Shown: positions 23,154-33,450, counted from the stretch's first letter. The stretch: DNA of 64,000 bases from Acidovorax benzenivorans (GCF_028680575.1 NZ_JAPCKI010000013.1:62001-126000), one strand, 5' to 3'. The notes: generated by a model from the letters alone, not told the origin. A program made the numbers and translations.

Positions 23154-23453
23154 ATGAATCGCCGCCACTACGCCGTCACGCTGCAGCAAGCCAGTGAGGA
23201 CTCCCCCACGCTGGCCAAGCTCACAGCGCTGACACGCGACTCCAGTGATCGGCTCAAGGCCATTGAATTGCTGATTCCCGCCGCGCTGCGCCCAGCCGTT
23301 CAGGCAGGCCCCATTGACGGGGACAGCTGGTGCCTGCTGGTCAAAAGCAACGCGGCGGCGGCAAAAATACGCCAACTGCTGCCTGCTTTGCAGGCGCATC
23401 TGCGCAGTCGGGGGTGGGAGGTTAACGCGATTCGCCTGAAAGTTCAAACCTGA
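23154..23453 (+). CDS. DciA-like DUF721 protein
   Basis: A 99-residue DUF721-type protein. It has the SSDRLKAIELLIPAALRP region and a following GDSWCLLVKSNAAAAKIRQLLPAL segment that matches the KH-like DciA fold, whose members help load the replicative helicase DnaB. A DUF721 gene beside secA is a familiar arrangement in proteobacteria. The helicase-loading role is by family analogy; short betaproteobacterial members have not been shown to do this, as far as I know. Confidence 0.7.
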   Translation: MNRRHYAVTLQQASEDSPTLAKLTALTRDSSDRLKAIELLIPAALRPAVQAGPIDGDSWCLLVKSNAAAAKIRQLLPALQAHLRSRGWEVNAIRLKVQT

Positions 23454-23496
23454 CGGCCAGCGTCAGTGACAGGGAACGCAAAAAAAGCAAGAGAAA

Positions 23497-23572
23497 TGGT
23501 GCCGGTTGTCGGAATCGAACTGACGACCTACCGCTTACAAGGCGGGTGCTCTACCAACTGAGCTAAACCGGC
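23497..23572 (-). tRNA. tRNA-Thr (anticodon TGT)
   Basis: A 76-nt cloverleaf on the minus strand with acceptor GCCGGTT/AACCGGC, discriminator A and an encoded CCA. The anticodon loop CTTGTAA gives TGT (codon ACA). The T arm has the TTCGATT loop with one A-C mismatch in its stem. Confidence 0.95.
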
Positions 23573-23621
23573 GAAGGCGGTATTTTATCCTGCAAAAACC
23601 GCCCAAAATTTAAAACTGCAG

Positions 23622-24161
23622 CTATTTGATACGCTTCAGCGAGGGGCGTGCACCGCCTTGGGCAGGCGGCGGTCGAGGCGCATCGCCACCATCCTCTTTA
23701 TGGCTGTCTTCCACGCCCACCAATTGCACGATGCGATCTTCCGCAGGCGCAGCAACCGCGGCCTCTTCCGTTTGCGCCGGGGAAGGCGCCGCAGCTGCAG
23801 ACAATGCAGCAGGAGCATCGCCAGCTGACGACAACAGATCCACAGGTGGCGGGAAAGCCATGCCCTGCCCGTTTTCGCGGGCGTAGATGGCAATCACACG
23901 GCCCACAGGCACCAGAATTTCGCGGGGTTTGCCACCAAAACGAGCCTTGAATTCGATGAACTCATTGCCCAGTTGCAGCGCGCTGGTCGCATCAAAGCTG
24001 ATGTTCAGAACGATCTCGCCGTCCTTCACATACTCGCGCGGCACCTGCACGGAATCGTCCACACGCACCGCCACGTAAGGCGTCAACCCGTTGTCGGTGC
24101 ACCATTCGTACAGCGCACGAATGAGATAGGGGCGCGTGGAGGTCGATTCCTGTGCGGTCAT
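23622..24161 (-). CDS. sspB: ClpXP protease specificity-enhancing factor SspB
   Basis: A 179-residue SspB, the adaptor that delivers ssrA-tagged proteins to ClpXP. The substrate-binding domain covers about 8-115 (RPYLIRALYEWCTDNGLTPY, ISFDATSALQLGN, FGGKPREILVPVGRV.AIYARENGQGM). A long Ala/Pro-rich flexible linker follows, ending in the basic KRIK tail equivalent to the XB motif that binds ClpX. It is downstream of sspA, gap 52 nt, same strand. Confidence 0.96.
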   Translation of the reverse strand: MTAQESTSTRPYLIRALYEWCTDNGLTPYVAVRVDDSVQVPREYVKDGEIVLNISFDATSALQLGNEFIEFKARFGGKPREILVPVGRVIAIYARENGQGMAFPPPVDLLSSAGDAPAALSAAAAPSPAQTEEAAVAAPAEDRIVQLVGVEDSHKEDGGDAPRPPPAQGGARPSLKRIK

Positions 24162-24213
24162 GGATGGCGGTGTTACGGCTGCGATGGAAGAAGTGGAGTC
24201 TGCAGGCCGCTGC

Positions 24214-24825
24214 TTACTTGCGCATGACCTTTTCGGACGGCGTCAGTGCTTCGATGTAGGCAGGGCGCGAGAAGATGCGCTCAGCGTACTTGAGCAGCGG
24301 AGCCGCATTCTTGGACAGATCGATGCCGTAGTAGTCGAGACGCCAAAGCAGCGGCGCAATGGCCACGTCCAGCATCGAGAAGTTGTCACCCAGCATGTAC
24401 TTGTTCTTGAGGAACACCGGGGCGAGCTGCGTCAGGCGGTCACGGATGTGGGCGCGCGCCTTTTCCAGCGCCTTCTCGTTGCCCTTGGTCGCACGCGATT
24501 CGAGCGTATTCACGTGCACGAACAATTCCTTCTCGAAGTTGAGCAGGAACAGGCGCACGCGGGCGCGATCCACCGGGTCACCGGGCATCAGCTGCGGATG
24601 AGGGAAGCGCTCGTCGATGTACTCATTGATGATGTTCGACTCGTACAGGATCAGGTCGCGCTCGACCAGGATTGGCACCTGGCCGTACGGATTCATCACG
24701 CTGATGTCTTCGGGCTTGTTGTACAGGTCCACATCGCGGATTTCAAAGTCCATGCCTTTTTCAAACAGGACAAAACGGCAGCGGTGGGAGAAGGGACAGG
24801 TCGTACCCGAATAAAGCACCATCAT
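24214..24825 (-). CDS. sspA: Stringent starvation protein A (GST fold)
   Basis: A 203-residue SspA, a glutathione S-transferase-like protein that binds RNA polymerase and affects stationary-phase and stress transcription. It has an N-terminal thioredoxin fold (SGTTCPFSHRCRFVLFEKGM, VPILVERDLILYESNIINEY) and an all-helical C-terminal domain. Its ribosome binding site (AGGAG, minus strand 24839-24835) abuts a terminator-like hairpin of the petABC operon. Confidence 0.95.
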   Translation of the reverse strand: MMVLYSGTTCPFSHRCRFVLFEKGMDFEIRDVDLYNKPEDISVMNPYGQVPILVERDLILYESNIINEYIDERFPHPQLMPGDPVDRARVRLFLLNFEKELFVHVNTLESRATKGNEKALEKARAHIRDRLTQLAPVFLKNKYMLGDNFSMLDVAIAPLLWRLDYYGIDLSKNAAPLLKYAERIFSRPAYIEALTPSEKVMRK

Positions 24826-24840
24826 GGTGGGAGGCTCCTA

Positions 24841-24877
24841 AAAATCAAAAGAGTGGGACGCCAAAAGCGCCCACTCT
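24841..24877 (-). terminator. Terminator-like hairpin between petC and sspA
   Basis: On the minus strand AGAGTGGGCGC / GCGTCCCACTCT forms a stem followed by TTTTGATTTTT. It follows the petC stop by about 50 nt and ends next to the sspA Shine-Dalgarno sequence. A second GGCACC/GGTGCC hairpin lies just before it at 24892-24909. Confidence 0.7.
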
Positions 24878-24926
24878 GCAATAAATCCAATGGCACCCCG
24901 AAAGGTGCCGATGATGGATGTGACGT

Positions 24927-25688
24927 TTACTTGACGTCTTTCCAGAACGCTGCGTTCAGGCGCCATGCGATGACAGTAAACACACCCAGGAAAATCAACA
25001 CCCAAACGCCTACGCGCCAGCGTGTGTTTTGTGCGGGCTCACCCATCCACTGCAAATAGTTCACCAGATCGCCAATGTTCTGATCGAACTGCACCGGCGT
25101 CATCGTACCGGGCGTGATCTGCTCCCAGCCCTTGAACACCTGGGTCTTGTGGCCGTGACTCTCGTGCTCTTCAAACACGGGACGACGTTCGCCCTGCAAC
25201 TGCCAGAGTACATGGGGCATGCCCACGCTGGGGAAAACCAGATTGTTCCAACCCGTGGCCTTGGTGTCGTCGCGGTAGAACGTGCGCAAGAAGGTGTACA
25301 GATAGTCGGCCCCCGTGCCGCCATGGCCCGCACGCGAGCGGGCAATCACGGTCAGATCAGGCGGGTTGGCGCCGAACCATTCCTTGGCCTGCTTGGGGTC
25401 AATCGAGGCCTTCATGGTTTCACCCACCTTGTCGGTAGTGAACAGCAGGTTGTCCTTGATCTGTTGCTCGGTCAGACCGATGTCGCGCAGGCGGTTGAAC
25501 CGCATGTACGCCGCCGAGTGACAGCTCAGACAGTAGTTGACGAACACCTTGGCGCCGTTTTGCAGCGAAGCCAGGTCATTGGTCTTGTTGGGCGCCTTGT
25601 CCCAGACAATCGTGTCACCACCCGATGCATGGGCAGCACCCGCAGCCAGACCCACAGCGGCGATCAACGTGAGGATGAGTTTTTTCAT
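24927..25688 (-). CDS. petC: Cytochrome c1 of the bc1 complex
   Basis: A 253-residue cytochrome c1. It has a cleavable signal peptide (MKKLILTLIAAVGLAAGAAHA), the heme c motif CLSCH preceded by VNYC, the axial methionine region near GMPHVLW, and a C-terminal membrane anchor (VWVLIFLGVFTVIAWRL). It transfers electrons from the Rieske protein to soluble cytochrome c. Start ATG 25688 is 17 nt after petB; the longer open frame upstream is an out-of-context extension. Confidence 0.97.
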   Translation of the reverse strand: MKKLILTLIAAVGLAAGAAHASGGDTIVWDKAPNKTNDLASLQNGAKVFVNYCLSCHSAAYMRFNRLRDIGLTEQQIKDNLLFTTDKVGETMKASIDPKQAKEWFGANPPDLTVIARSRAGHGGTGADYLYTFLRTFYRDDTKATGWNNLVFPSVGMPHVLWQLQGERRPVFEEHESHGHKTQVFKGWEQITPGTMTPVQFDQNIGDLVNYLQWMGEPAQNTRWRVGVWVLIFLGVFTVIAWRLNAAFWKDVK

Positions 25689-25705
25689 TGTGGTTATCTC
25701 CAGGC

Positions 25706-27121
25706 TCAGTGCGCCACAAAGGTCACGCGGTCGGGCACTGGCTTGGTTTGGCCAATGCGGCTCCACCAAGGCATCAGCAGGAAGAAGCCGAAGTAGAACA
25801 GGGTGCCCACTTGCGACACGCGCTCGCCGATCGGCGATGGAGGCTGCACACCCAGATAGCCCAGGATCAGGAAGTTGATCACAAAGATGCCGTACAGGTA
25901 CTTGTGCCAGTCGGGGCGGTAGCGAATCGACTTGACGGGGCTGTAGTCCAGCCAGGGCAGGAAGAACAGGATGATCACGGCACCACCCATCACCACCACC
26001 CCCCAGAACTTGGCATCGATGGACAGCATCATGGCCACGACCACAAGGGCCACACCCACGATCCCAGCCTTGATGAAGCTGGGCAGCTTGGCCTTGAGCA
26101 CGCCAAAACCGGCACCCGCCACCACGCACAGGATCAGGGCATACATCATCTCAGTGGTGATGGCACGCAGCATCGAATAGAACGGCGTGAAGTACCAGAC
26201 CGGAGCGATGTGCGCAGGCGTCTTGAGCGGATCGGCAGGGATGAAGTTGTTGTATTCGAGGAAATAGCCACCGAACTCAGGAGCAAAGAACACCACGGCC
26301 GTGAACGCCATCAGGAACATGCTCAGCGCGAAGATGTCATGCACCGTGTAGTACGGATGGAAGGGCACGCCATCGAGTGGCTTGCCGTTGGCATCCTTGG
26401 GAGCCTTGGGGCCCTTGATTTCCACACCGTCAGGGTTGTTGGAGCCGACGTCGTGCAGCGCCAGCAAGTGCGCCACGACCAAGCCCAGCAGCACCAGAGG
26501 CACGGCAATCACGTGGAAGCTGAAGAAGCGGTTCAGCGTAGCGTCGCCCACCACGTAGTCGCCACGGATCAGCAACGCCAGATCAGGACCGATGAAGGGG
26601 ATGGCGGCGAACAGGTTCACGATCACCTGGGCACCCCAGTACGACATCTGACCCCAGGGCAGCAGATAGCCCATAAAGGCCTCGGCCATCAGGCAAAGGA
26701 AAATCGCGCAGCCAAAGATCCAGACCAGTTCGCGCGGCTTGCGGTAGCTGCCGTAGATGAGGCCACGGAACATGTGCAGGTACACCACCACGAAGAACGC
26801 CGAGGCGCCCGTGGAGTGCATATAGCGGATCAGCCAGCCCCAGGGCACGTCGCGCATGATGTACTCGACCGATGCAAACGCCAGATTGGCATCGGGCTTG
26901 TAGTGCATCACCAGGAAGATGCCGGTCACGATCTGGATCACCAGCACGACCAGTGCCAACGAGCCGAAGATGTACCAGAAGTTGAAGTTCTTCGGAGCGT
27001 AATACTCCGACATGTGCACCTTGTAAGCGTCAAAGGCCGTTGGGAACCGGTTCTCGAACCAGTTGGTGACCTTGGCGCCTGCGGAGGCGTTTGGCGAGAT
27101 TTCTTTGAATTCGTGGGCCAT
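25706..27121 (-). CDS. petB: Cytochrome b of the bc1 complex
   Basis: A 471-residue cytochrome b with N- and C-terminal domains fused (about eight helices), as in mitochondrial-type complexes. Heme-ligand histidines appear in the second and fourth helices (e.g. RYMHSTGASAFF and FHVIAVPLVLLGLVVAHLLALH), and the quinol-site PEF-type motif is AP.EFGG / FFAPEF. I used ATG 27121 rather than an upstream TTG. It is the central gene of petA-petB-petC with an 11-nt gap to petA. Confidence 0.97.
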   Translation of the reverse strand: MAHEFKEISPNASAGAKVTNWFENRFPTAFDAYKVHMSEYYAPKNFNFWYIFGSLALVVLVIQIVTGIFLVMHYKPDANLAFASVEYIMRDVPWGWLIRYMHSTGASAFFVVVYLHMFRGLIYGSYRKPRELVWIFGCAIFLCLMAEAFMGYLLPWGQMSYWGAQVIVNLFAAIPFIGPDLALLIRGDYVVGDATLNRFFSFHVIAVPLVLLGLVVAHLLALHDVGSNNPDGVEIKGPKAPKDANGKPLDGVPFHPYYTVHDIFALSMFLMAFTAVVFFAPEFGGYFLEYNNFIPADPLKTPAHIAPVWYFTPFYSMLRAITTEMMYALILCVVAGAGFGVLKAKLPSFIKAGIVGVALVVVAMMLSIDAKFWGVVVMGGAVIILFFLPWLDYSPVKSIRYRPDWHKYLYGIFVINFLILGYLGVQPPSPIGERVSQVGTLFYFGFFLLMPWWSRIGQTKPVPDRVTFVAH

Positions 27122-27132
27122 GTCGTTCTCCG

Positions 27133-27732
27133 TCAAGCCTTCTTGTCTTCACCGATCACGAGGCGCGTGTCGGACAGATACATGTGCGGAGGGACTTCAA
27201 GGTTGTCGGGGGCAGGCTTGTTCTTGAAGACACGGCCCGCCATGTCGAACGTGGAGCCGTGGCAGGGGCACAAGAAACCGCCCTTCCAGTCGTCGGGCAG
27301 CGAAGGCTGCGCGCCAGGCTGGAACTTGTCCGAGGGCGAACAACCCAAGTGCGAGCAGATGCCCACACCCACAAAAATTTCTGGCTTGATTGAGCGCGCC
27401 TCGTTGCGGGCGTACTCGGGCGTGAGCTCGGCGGGCTTGCGCTCCGACTTGGGATCGGCAAGCTGGCCGTCGAGCTTGGGCAACTCTGCCAGCTGCTCGG
27501 GCGTGCGCTTGATGATCCAGACGGGCTTTCCACGCCACTCCACAGTGACCTTTTCTCCAGGTTTGAGGGCGGAGATATCCACCTCGACAGCAGCACCAGC
27601 GGCTTTGGCACGCTCTGAGGGCTGGAAAGTACTCACGAAAGGAACGGCGGTTGCCACGCCGCCCACCGCACCAGCACATGCTGACGTGATGATCCACGTC
27701 CGCTTGCTGGAGTCGATTGGAGTGTCACTCAT
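27133..27732 (-). CDS. petA: Ubiquinol-cytochrome c reductase iron-sulfur (Rieske) subunit
   Basis: A 199-residue Rieske protein. The [2Fe-2S] cluster ligands are in CSHLGCSP and CPCHGSTFD. The N-terminus, SSKRTWIITSACAGAVGGVATAVPF, is an uncleaved membrane anchor; the position where Tat substrates normally have RR reads KR. It is the first gene of petABC. Confidence 0.97.
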   Translation of the reverse strand: MSDTPIDSSKRTWIITSACAGAVGGVATAVPFVSTFQPSERAKAAGAAVEVDISALKPGEKVTVEWRGKPVWIIKRTPEQLAELPKLDGQLADPKSERKPAELTPEYARNEARSIKPEIFVGVGICSHLGCSPSDKFQPGAQPSLPDDWKGGFLCPCHGSTFDMAGRVFKNKPAPDNLEVPPHMYLSDTRLVIGEDKKA

Positions 27733-27818
27733 GGGGATCCTCGATGAACATCGCTAGATTGGGGTCAACCGCGAATTGTAGCGGAGTGAAAATGGTTATT
27801 TCAAAGTGGTTTGCTGGC

Positions 27819-27846
27819 TTGACAGGGGTACGAACCGAGCAATACT
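27819..27846 (+). promoter_or_regulatory. Probable sigma-70 promoter of mscL
   Basis: A perfect TTGACA (27819-27824), a 16-bp spacer and AATACT (27841-27846) lie about 30 nt before the mscL start codon. Confidence 0.6.
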
Positions 27847-27877
27847 CCCGCATCACTGTTTTACAAGGAGCAACGAG

Positions 27878-28306
27878 ATGGGGATGATGCAAGAGTTCAG
27901 GGAGTTTGCGGTCAAGGGCAATGTGGTTGACCTCGCGGTGGGCGTCATCATTGGCGGCGCATTTGGCAAGATCGTGGATTCAGTGGTCGCAGACCTGATC
28001 ATGCCGGTGGTGGGGCTGGTCTTCGGCAAGCTCGACTTTTCCAACCTGTTCATCGTGCTGGGCAACGTGCCGCCAGGCACCGGCGCCACACTCGATGCAC
28101 TCAAAAAAGCTGGCGTACCGGTGTTTGCCTACGGCAACTTCCTGACTGTGGCGGTCAACTTTGTGATCCTTGCGTTCATCATCTTCATGATGATCAAACA
28201 GATCAACCGCCTCAAGCGCGAAGCCCCTGCTGCACCCGCCGCGCCGGTGGCCCCTCCCGAGGACATCGTGCTGCTGCGCGAGATTCGCGACAGCCTGAAA
28301 AAATAA
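27878..28306 (+). CDS. mscL: Large-conductance mechanosensitive channel MscL
   Basis: A 142-residue MscL that opens under membrane tension to release solutes after osmotic downshock. The N-terminal [29 protein letters not shown] is the gate-forming TM1, and TM2 is [23 protein letters not shown]. Start ATG 27878 is preceded by AAGGAG at 27865-27870. It is divergent from petA and convergent with pdxA. Confidence 0.97.
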   Translation: MGMMQEFREFAVKGNVVDLAVGVIIGGAFGKIVDSVVADLIMPVVGLVFGKLDFSNLFIVLGNVPPGTGATLDALKKAGVPVFAYGNFLTVAVNFVILAFIIFMMIKQINRLKREAPAAPAAPVAPPEDIVLLREIRDSLKK

Positions 28307-28339
28307 AATGCCCCTTGGGGACGCGGTGCTTTGCGCCGC

Positions 28340-28394
28340 CTGAAAGAAACAGAAACGCCACCGCCGCGCCGGTAAAGCCAGCCGCCGGTGGCGT
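28340..28394 (-). terminator. Probable terminator of pdxA
   Basis: Nine perfectly paired bases (ACGCCACCG at 28355-28363 with CGGTGGCGT at 28386-28394) form a long hairpin; on the minus strand it is followed by TTCTGTTTCTTTC. The gap 28307-28516 between mscL and pdxA otherwise shows no gene. Confidence 0.55.
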
Positions 28395-28516
28395 CAGTTC
28401 GTAAGGGGTCCCATTCGCGCCGTTGCGACTCTGTATGGCGCTCACTTTCAGCTGTTTATTTGATGTCGATCAGCGGTTGGCACAGGGCTCCGCAGCCGGT
28501 TAGAGCAAGTTCTTGG

Positions 28517-29545
28517 TCACCCACACAGCGCACGCGCCATGCGCACTGCCTCAACAAGGCTAGAGGCGTCTGCAACGCCCTGCCCCGCAATGTCAAACGC
28601 TGTGCCATGGTCCGGGCTGGTGCGCACCAGCGGCAAACCCAAGGTCACGTTCACGCCCTTTTCCACCCCCAGGTACTTCACAGGGATCAAGCCTTGATCG
28701 TGGTACATCGCGATGACCACATCAAACTCGCCCGCACGCTGCGGAGTGCTGCGGGCGCGCATGAACACCGTGTCGGGCGCAAACGGGCCATGCACATCCT
28801 GCCCCTGCGCACGCGCGGCTGCAATGGCCGGGGCTATCACCTCCAGCTCCTCGCGGCCGAACAGCCCGCCCTCGCCCGCATGGGGGTTCAGCCCTGCCAC
28901 GCCCATGCGGGGCACACGGCCCAGACTGCGCTGCAGAGCAGCGTGGGTGATTTGCAGCGTCTGCAGCACGTTGTCCTGCGTCACCGCCGCAATCGCATCG
29001 CGGAGCGACACGTGAATGCTGACAAGCACGGTGCGCAGCTCGTCGTTCGCCAGCATCATGCGCACAGGCATCTGGGCCAACGGCACACCCTGGTGCGCAG
29101 CGGCCTCTGCCTGCAGAAGCTCCGTGTGCCCCGGAAAATCCACCCCCGCAGCCGACAGCGCCTCCTTGTGCAACGGCGCCGTCACCAGCGCCGCTACATC
29201 CCCACGCAGTGCTGCACGCGCCGCCCAGACCACACTGTCGGCCGCAGCACGGCCCGCTGCTGCGCTGACCTGCCCCCAAGGCTGCGGGCCAGGGATGCCC
29301 GGCAATTGCAGCACGGGCACACAGCGGGGAGGCACATCCGCCACATCGCCCGGCGAGTGGATCTGCGCCACGGGCAAACTGGGCACGCCGGGGCGCGTGA
29401 TGACTTGCGCAGCGCGCCGCAAAGTGGCCACATCACCGGCCACAAAGCAGTGGCGCAGTTGATCGGGCGCGTCACGGAAGGCCTTGGCCACAATCTCGGG
29501 GCCGATGCCGGCAGGGTCACCCTGGGTGATCGCGATAGGTTGCAT
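28517..29545 (-). CDS. pdxA: 4-hydroxythreonine-4-phosphate dehydrogenase
   Basis: A 342-residue PdxA of the DXP-dependent vitamin B6 pathway. It begins MQPIAITQGDPAGIGPEIVAK, the family signature, and contains FPGHTELL, the metal-site region NPHAGEGGLFG and the C-terminal TSPDHGTAFDIAG. ATG codons at 29545 and 29554 are both possible. It lies between mscL and the Nif3-like gene; in many relatives petABC and the Nif3 gene are closer, so pdxA-mscL may be a local insertion. Confidence 0.95.
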   Translation of the reverse strand: MQPIAITQGDPAGIGPEIVAKAFRDAPDQLRHCFVAGDVATLRRAAQVITRPGVPSLPVAQIHSPGDVADVPPRCVPVLQLPGIPGPQPWGQVSAAAGRAAADSVVWAARAALRGDVAALVTAPLHKEALSAAGVDFPGHTELLQAEAAAHQGVPLAQMPVRMMLANDELRTVLVSIHVSLRDAIAAVTQDNVLQTLQITHAALQRSLGRVPRMGVAGLNPHAGEGGLFGREELEVIAPAIAAARAQGQDVHGPFAPDTVFMRARSTPQRAGEFDVVIAMYHDQGLIPVKYLGVEKGVNVTLGLPLVRTSPDHGTAFDIAGQGVADASSLVEAVRMARALCG

Positions 29546-29583
29546 GGATTGCATGGGTTTGAGGCCAAATGTGCCGATAGCAC

Positions 29584-29623
29584 CCGCTACCAAAGCGCCA
29601 CAAGCTATGAATAAGTGAGCAAA
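29584..29623 (+). repeat. Dispersed repeat copy D
   Basis: CGCTA...AGCGC remnant at the left, then AGCTAT (29603-29608), N9, AGCAA (29618-29622). It lies between the Nif3-like gene and pdxA, antisense to both. Confidence 0.65.
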
Positions 29624-29666
29624 CTACATCCAGCGACAGCAGTGCAGCACGATGCGATGCAATGCG

Positions 29667-30443
29667 TTACGCGGGATTATCGATTTCGATGAACTGGTGA
29701 CTCAGCCCCCACTGGCCCGCTACATGGGCTGTTACTGCGGGTGCGCCATAGCGCTCGGTGGCATGGTGCCCGGCAGCAATGAAACTCACGCCCATCTCGC
29801 GCGCCAGGTGCGCCTGGGGCTCGGAGATTTCACCGGTGATAAACGCATCCGCCCCTGCAGCGATGGCCGACTCGAAATACCCTTGCGCACCACCCGTGCA
29901 CCACGCCACTCGGCGCACGGGACGTTGTGGGGGGGCCGCATCACCCGCCGCATCGCCTGGCGGCACCAGGGTCACGGGACGACCCAGCGCCTTGGCAACA
30001 TGGTCGGCCAGGGCCTGGGCATTGTCAAACGCCACTGGGGCTGCAAAGCCCAGGTCCTGCTCGCCAAACCGCGCATCGGCGGCCCAACCCAACACGCGGC
30101 CCAGCTGCGCGTTGTTGCCCAGCTCGGCGTGGGCATCCAGCGGCAGGTGGTAGGCAAACAGGTTGATATCGTGTGCCAGCAGCAGCTGCAGCCGCTGCTT
30201 CATCCAACCCGTCACGCGGCCATCCTGCCCGCGCCAGAACAGGCCATGGTGCACAAAAATGGCGTCGGCCTGCGCGGCAATGGCCGCCTCGATCAGCGCA
30301 CGGCTGGCAGTGACGCCACTGACCACGCGCCGGATCTCGGCCTTGCCCTCGACCTGCAGGCCGTTGGGGCCGTAGTCCTTGAAGCGCTCTGGTTGCAGCA
30401 GGCTGTCAAACGCCTGCAAAAGTTGACTGCGGTGAATGCTCAT
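29667..30443 (-). CDS. Nif3-like dinuclear metal centre protein (DUF34)
   Basis: A 258-residue Nif3/YbgI-family protein. Metal-binding residues are visible in DAIFVHHGLFW and at the C-terminus in GHHATERYG, and LFAYHLPLDAH is the third family motif. Members form hexameric toroids with a dinuclear metal site; GTP cyclohydrolase I-like functions have been proposed but no role is firmly assigned. ATG 30443 is used; the frame runs further upstream without homology. It is divergent from the HtrA-like protease. Confidence 0.9.
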   Translation of the reverse strand: MSIHRSQLLQAFDSLLQPERFKDYGPNGLQVEGKAEIRRVVSGVTASRALIEAAIAAQADAIFVHHGLFWRGQDGRVTGWMKQRLQLLLAHDINLFAYHLPLDAHAELGNNAQLGRVLGWAADARFGEQDLGFAAPVAFDNAQALADHVAKALGRPVTLVPPGDAAGDAAPPQRPVRRVAWCTGGAQGYFESAIAAGADAFITGEISEPQAHLAREMGVSFIAAGHHATERYGAPAVTAHVAGQWGLSHQFIEIDNPA

Positions 30444-30581
30444 GCCGCTATTGTGGCGCGCCATCCGCGCCCCCACATTGGGAGACAATCCCACCATGGA
30501 GGGAGCACCCAGGTCGCCACAGCGAGCTTGCAGGACCCGCCTCCATCGCCCACCCTGTACTACCACCGGTAAGCACTTTTC

Positions 30582-31730
<1,149 letters not shown>

Positions 31731-31930
31731 CGCTGTCGCGATCGCCGCTCAGAGGTGATCCTGCCGCATTCGGGTACGGACCTCCCCTGAAACGGGTGCG
31801 CAGAATCGATTCGGGAAGGGCCGACTGCAGGGGTGTTGCTGCGGCGTTCAGAACGGTGAACAGGCGAGCGAAAAGGGCTTTGGCACGGGATGCAGAGACT
31901 CCGTGCGCCGCGCCGGCCACCCTCCGCGCA

Positions 31931-31985
31931 TCACTATAAAAATCATAGCTACTAGCGCTTATTGCATAAGCGCCTGCAGCTGTTT
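31931..31985 (-). repeat. Dispersed repeat copy E
   Basis: Minus orientation: GGCGCTTATGCAATAAGCGC hairpin, CTAGT, AGCTAT (31950-31945), N9, then AGTGA in place of AGCAA. It lies in the 352-nt convergent gap between the HtrA-like gene and tatC (31731-32082), where I see no gene. Confidence 0.7.
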
Positions 31986-32082
31986 TTACTTGATTTTTTT
32001 GTATCACCACCGTGGGGAGCCCCACGGGCCAGCTCTGGGTATAGGCCTTGCCCCGCCCCTCCAGAAGGCAATGGCTGGTAGG

Positions 32083-32877
32083 TCAGGACGCGGAAGCGGA
32101 TTCCCCTGGCTCTTCGGGCGCCTTGGTGTGCTTGATGAAGATCTGCGCGGCCCAGATGCCCACCTCGTAGAGCAGGCACATGGGTACGGCGAGAGATAGC
32201 TGCGAAACCACATCGGGCGGAGTGACGACGGCGGCAATCACAAACGCGATCACGATGAAATAGCCACGGAATTCACGCAGCTTCTGCACACTCACGATGC
32301 CCATGCGCGCCAGCACCACCACGGCAATCGGCACCTCAAAAGACAGGCCAAACGCAAGGAACATCGATAGCACGAAGCTCAGATAGGCCTCGATGTCAGG
32401 CGCGGCCGTGATGCTCTTGGGGGCAAAACTCTGGATGAAGGCGAACACCTGGCCGAACACCAGGTAGTAGCAAAACGCCACGCCGATGAAGAACAGCAGC
32501 GTGCTGGAGACCACCAGCGGCAGCACCAGTTTCTTCTCGTGCGAATACAGGCCTGGCGCCACGAAGGCCCACACCTGCCACAGCACAAAAGGCAATGCCA
32601 GCAAAAAGGCCGACATCAGCAAAATCTTGAGCGGCACCATGAACGGCGAAATCACCGACGTGGCGATCAGCGTGGCCCCCTTGGGCAGGTGGGCGACCAG
32701 GGGAGCGGCCAGAAAGTCGTACAGCGCGCCAGGACCAGGAAAGAAGAACAGGATCGCCGCTGCAATGGCAATGGCAATAATGGCCTTGACCAACCGGTCG
32801 CGCAGCTCCATGAGGTGCTGTACGAACGGTTGCTCGGTACCGGCCAGTTCGTCTTCTTTGGTGGGGGTTTCGGACAT
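32083..32877 (-). CDS. tatC: Sec-independent protein translocase TatC
   Basis: A 264-residue TatC, the polytopic receptor for twin-arginine signal peptides. It has six predicted helices and the signatures EQPFVQHLMELRDRLVKA at the N-terminus (the cytoplasmic E..HL.ELR motif) and AFLLALPFVLWQVWAFVAPGLYSHEK. The order on the minus strand is hinT-tatA-tatB-tatC. Confidence 0.97.
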   Translation of the reverse strand: MSETPTKEDELAGTEQPFVQHLMELRDRLVKAIIAIAIAAAILFFFPGPGALYDFLAAPLVAHLPKGATLIATSVISPFMVPLKILLMSAFLLALPFVLWQVWAFVAPGLYSHEKKLVLPLVVSSTLLFFIGVAFCYYLVFGQVFAFIQSFAPKSITAAPDIEAYLSFVLSMFLAFGLSFEVPIAVVVLARMGIVSVQKLREFRGYFIVIAFVIAAVVTPPDVVSQLSLAVPMCLLYEVGIWAAQIFIKHTKAPEEPGESASAS

Positions 32878-32936
32878 GTTGGGTTTTCGTGGGCGTCAGG
32901 GCCGCCCATGCAGCGCACGGGGCGCGTCAGGCTGCA

Positions 32937-33398
32937 TCAGTGGAATTTTTGGGGGCGGTAGCGTGCCACGCGGGCCGCGCCAGACTGTGCCTTGGTGCGC
33001 ACGCCGCTTTTGGCCTTGTACCACTGGGGCACAGCGCCACGCTTGAGGCGCCAGTTCTTGCCGGGGTGCTTGTAGGCAGGCACCACGGTGGTCTGGTCCT
33101 GCAGGGCCGCACTGGCGGTATCGGTGGCCTCGGCCCAGTCTTTCTCGAACTCGCTGGCGCTGGTCTGGATGGTGTTGTGCACGTCGCGTGCGGCGTTCTC
33201 CACCGTGTCCTTCATCTTCTTGAGCTCATCGAGCTCCATGGACCGGTTGACCTCCGCCTTCACGTCGGACACATAGCGCTGCGCCTTGCCCAGCAAGGTA
33301 CCGACGGTGCGGGCCACGCGGGGCAGCTTCTCGGGGCCAATGACGATCAGCGCCACGGCGCCGATCAGCGCCATTTTGGACAGGCCAATATCAATCAT
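32937..33398 (-). CDS. tatB: Sec-independent protein translocase TatB
   Basis: A 153-residue TatB. It has the short N-terminal helix with the conserved glutamate and glycine-proline hinge ([26 protein letters not shown]), an amphipathic helix ([24 protein letters not shown]) and a charged C-terminal tail. It sits between tatA and tatC. Confidence 0.95.
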   Translation of the reverse strand: MIDIGLSKMALIGAVALIVIGPEKLPRVARTVGTLLGKAQRYVSDVKAEVNRSMELDELKKMKDTVENAARDVHNTIQTSASEFEKDWAEATDTASAALQDQTTVVPAYKHPGKNWRLKRGAVPQWYKAKSGVRTKAQSGAARVARYRPQKFH

Positions 33399-33450
33399 GG
33401 ATCAGGCGCCCGTGCAAAGCAGGCTGCGGCTGCGGGTCAGCAACACGCAC

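Noticed and set aside
28212..28445. 77-codon minus-strand frame between mscL and pdxA
   Set aside because: It overlaps the 3' end of mscL and a hairpin, with no homology or ribosome binding site.
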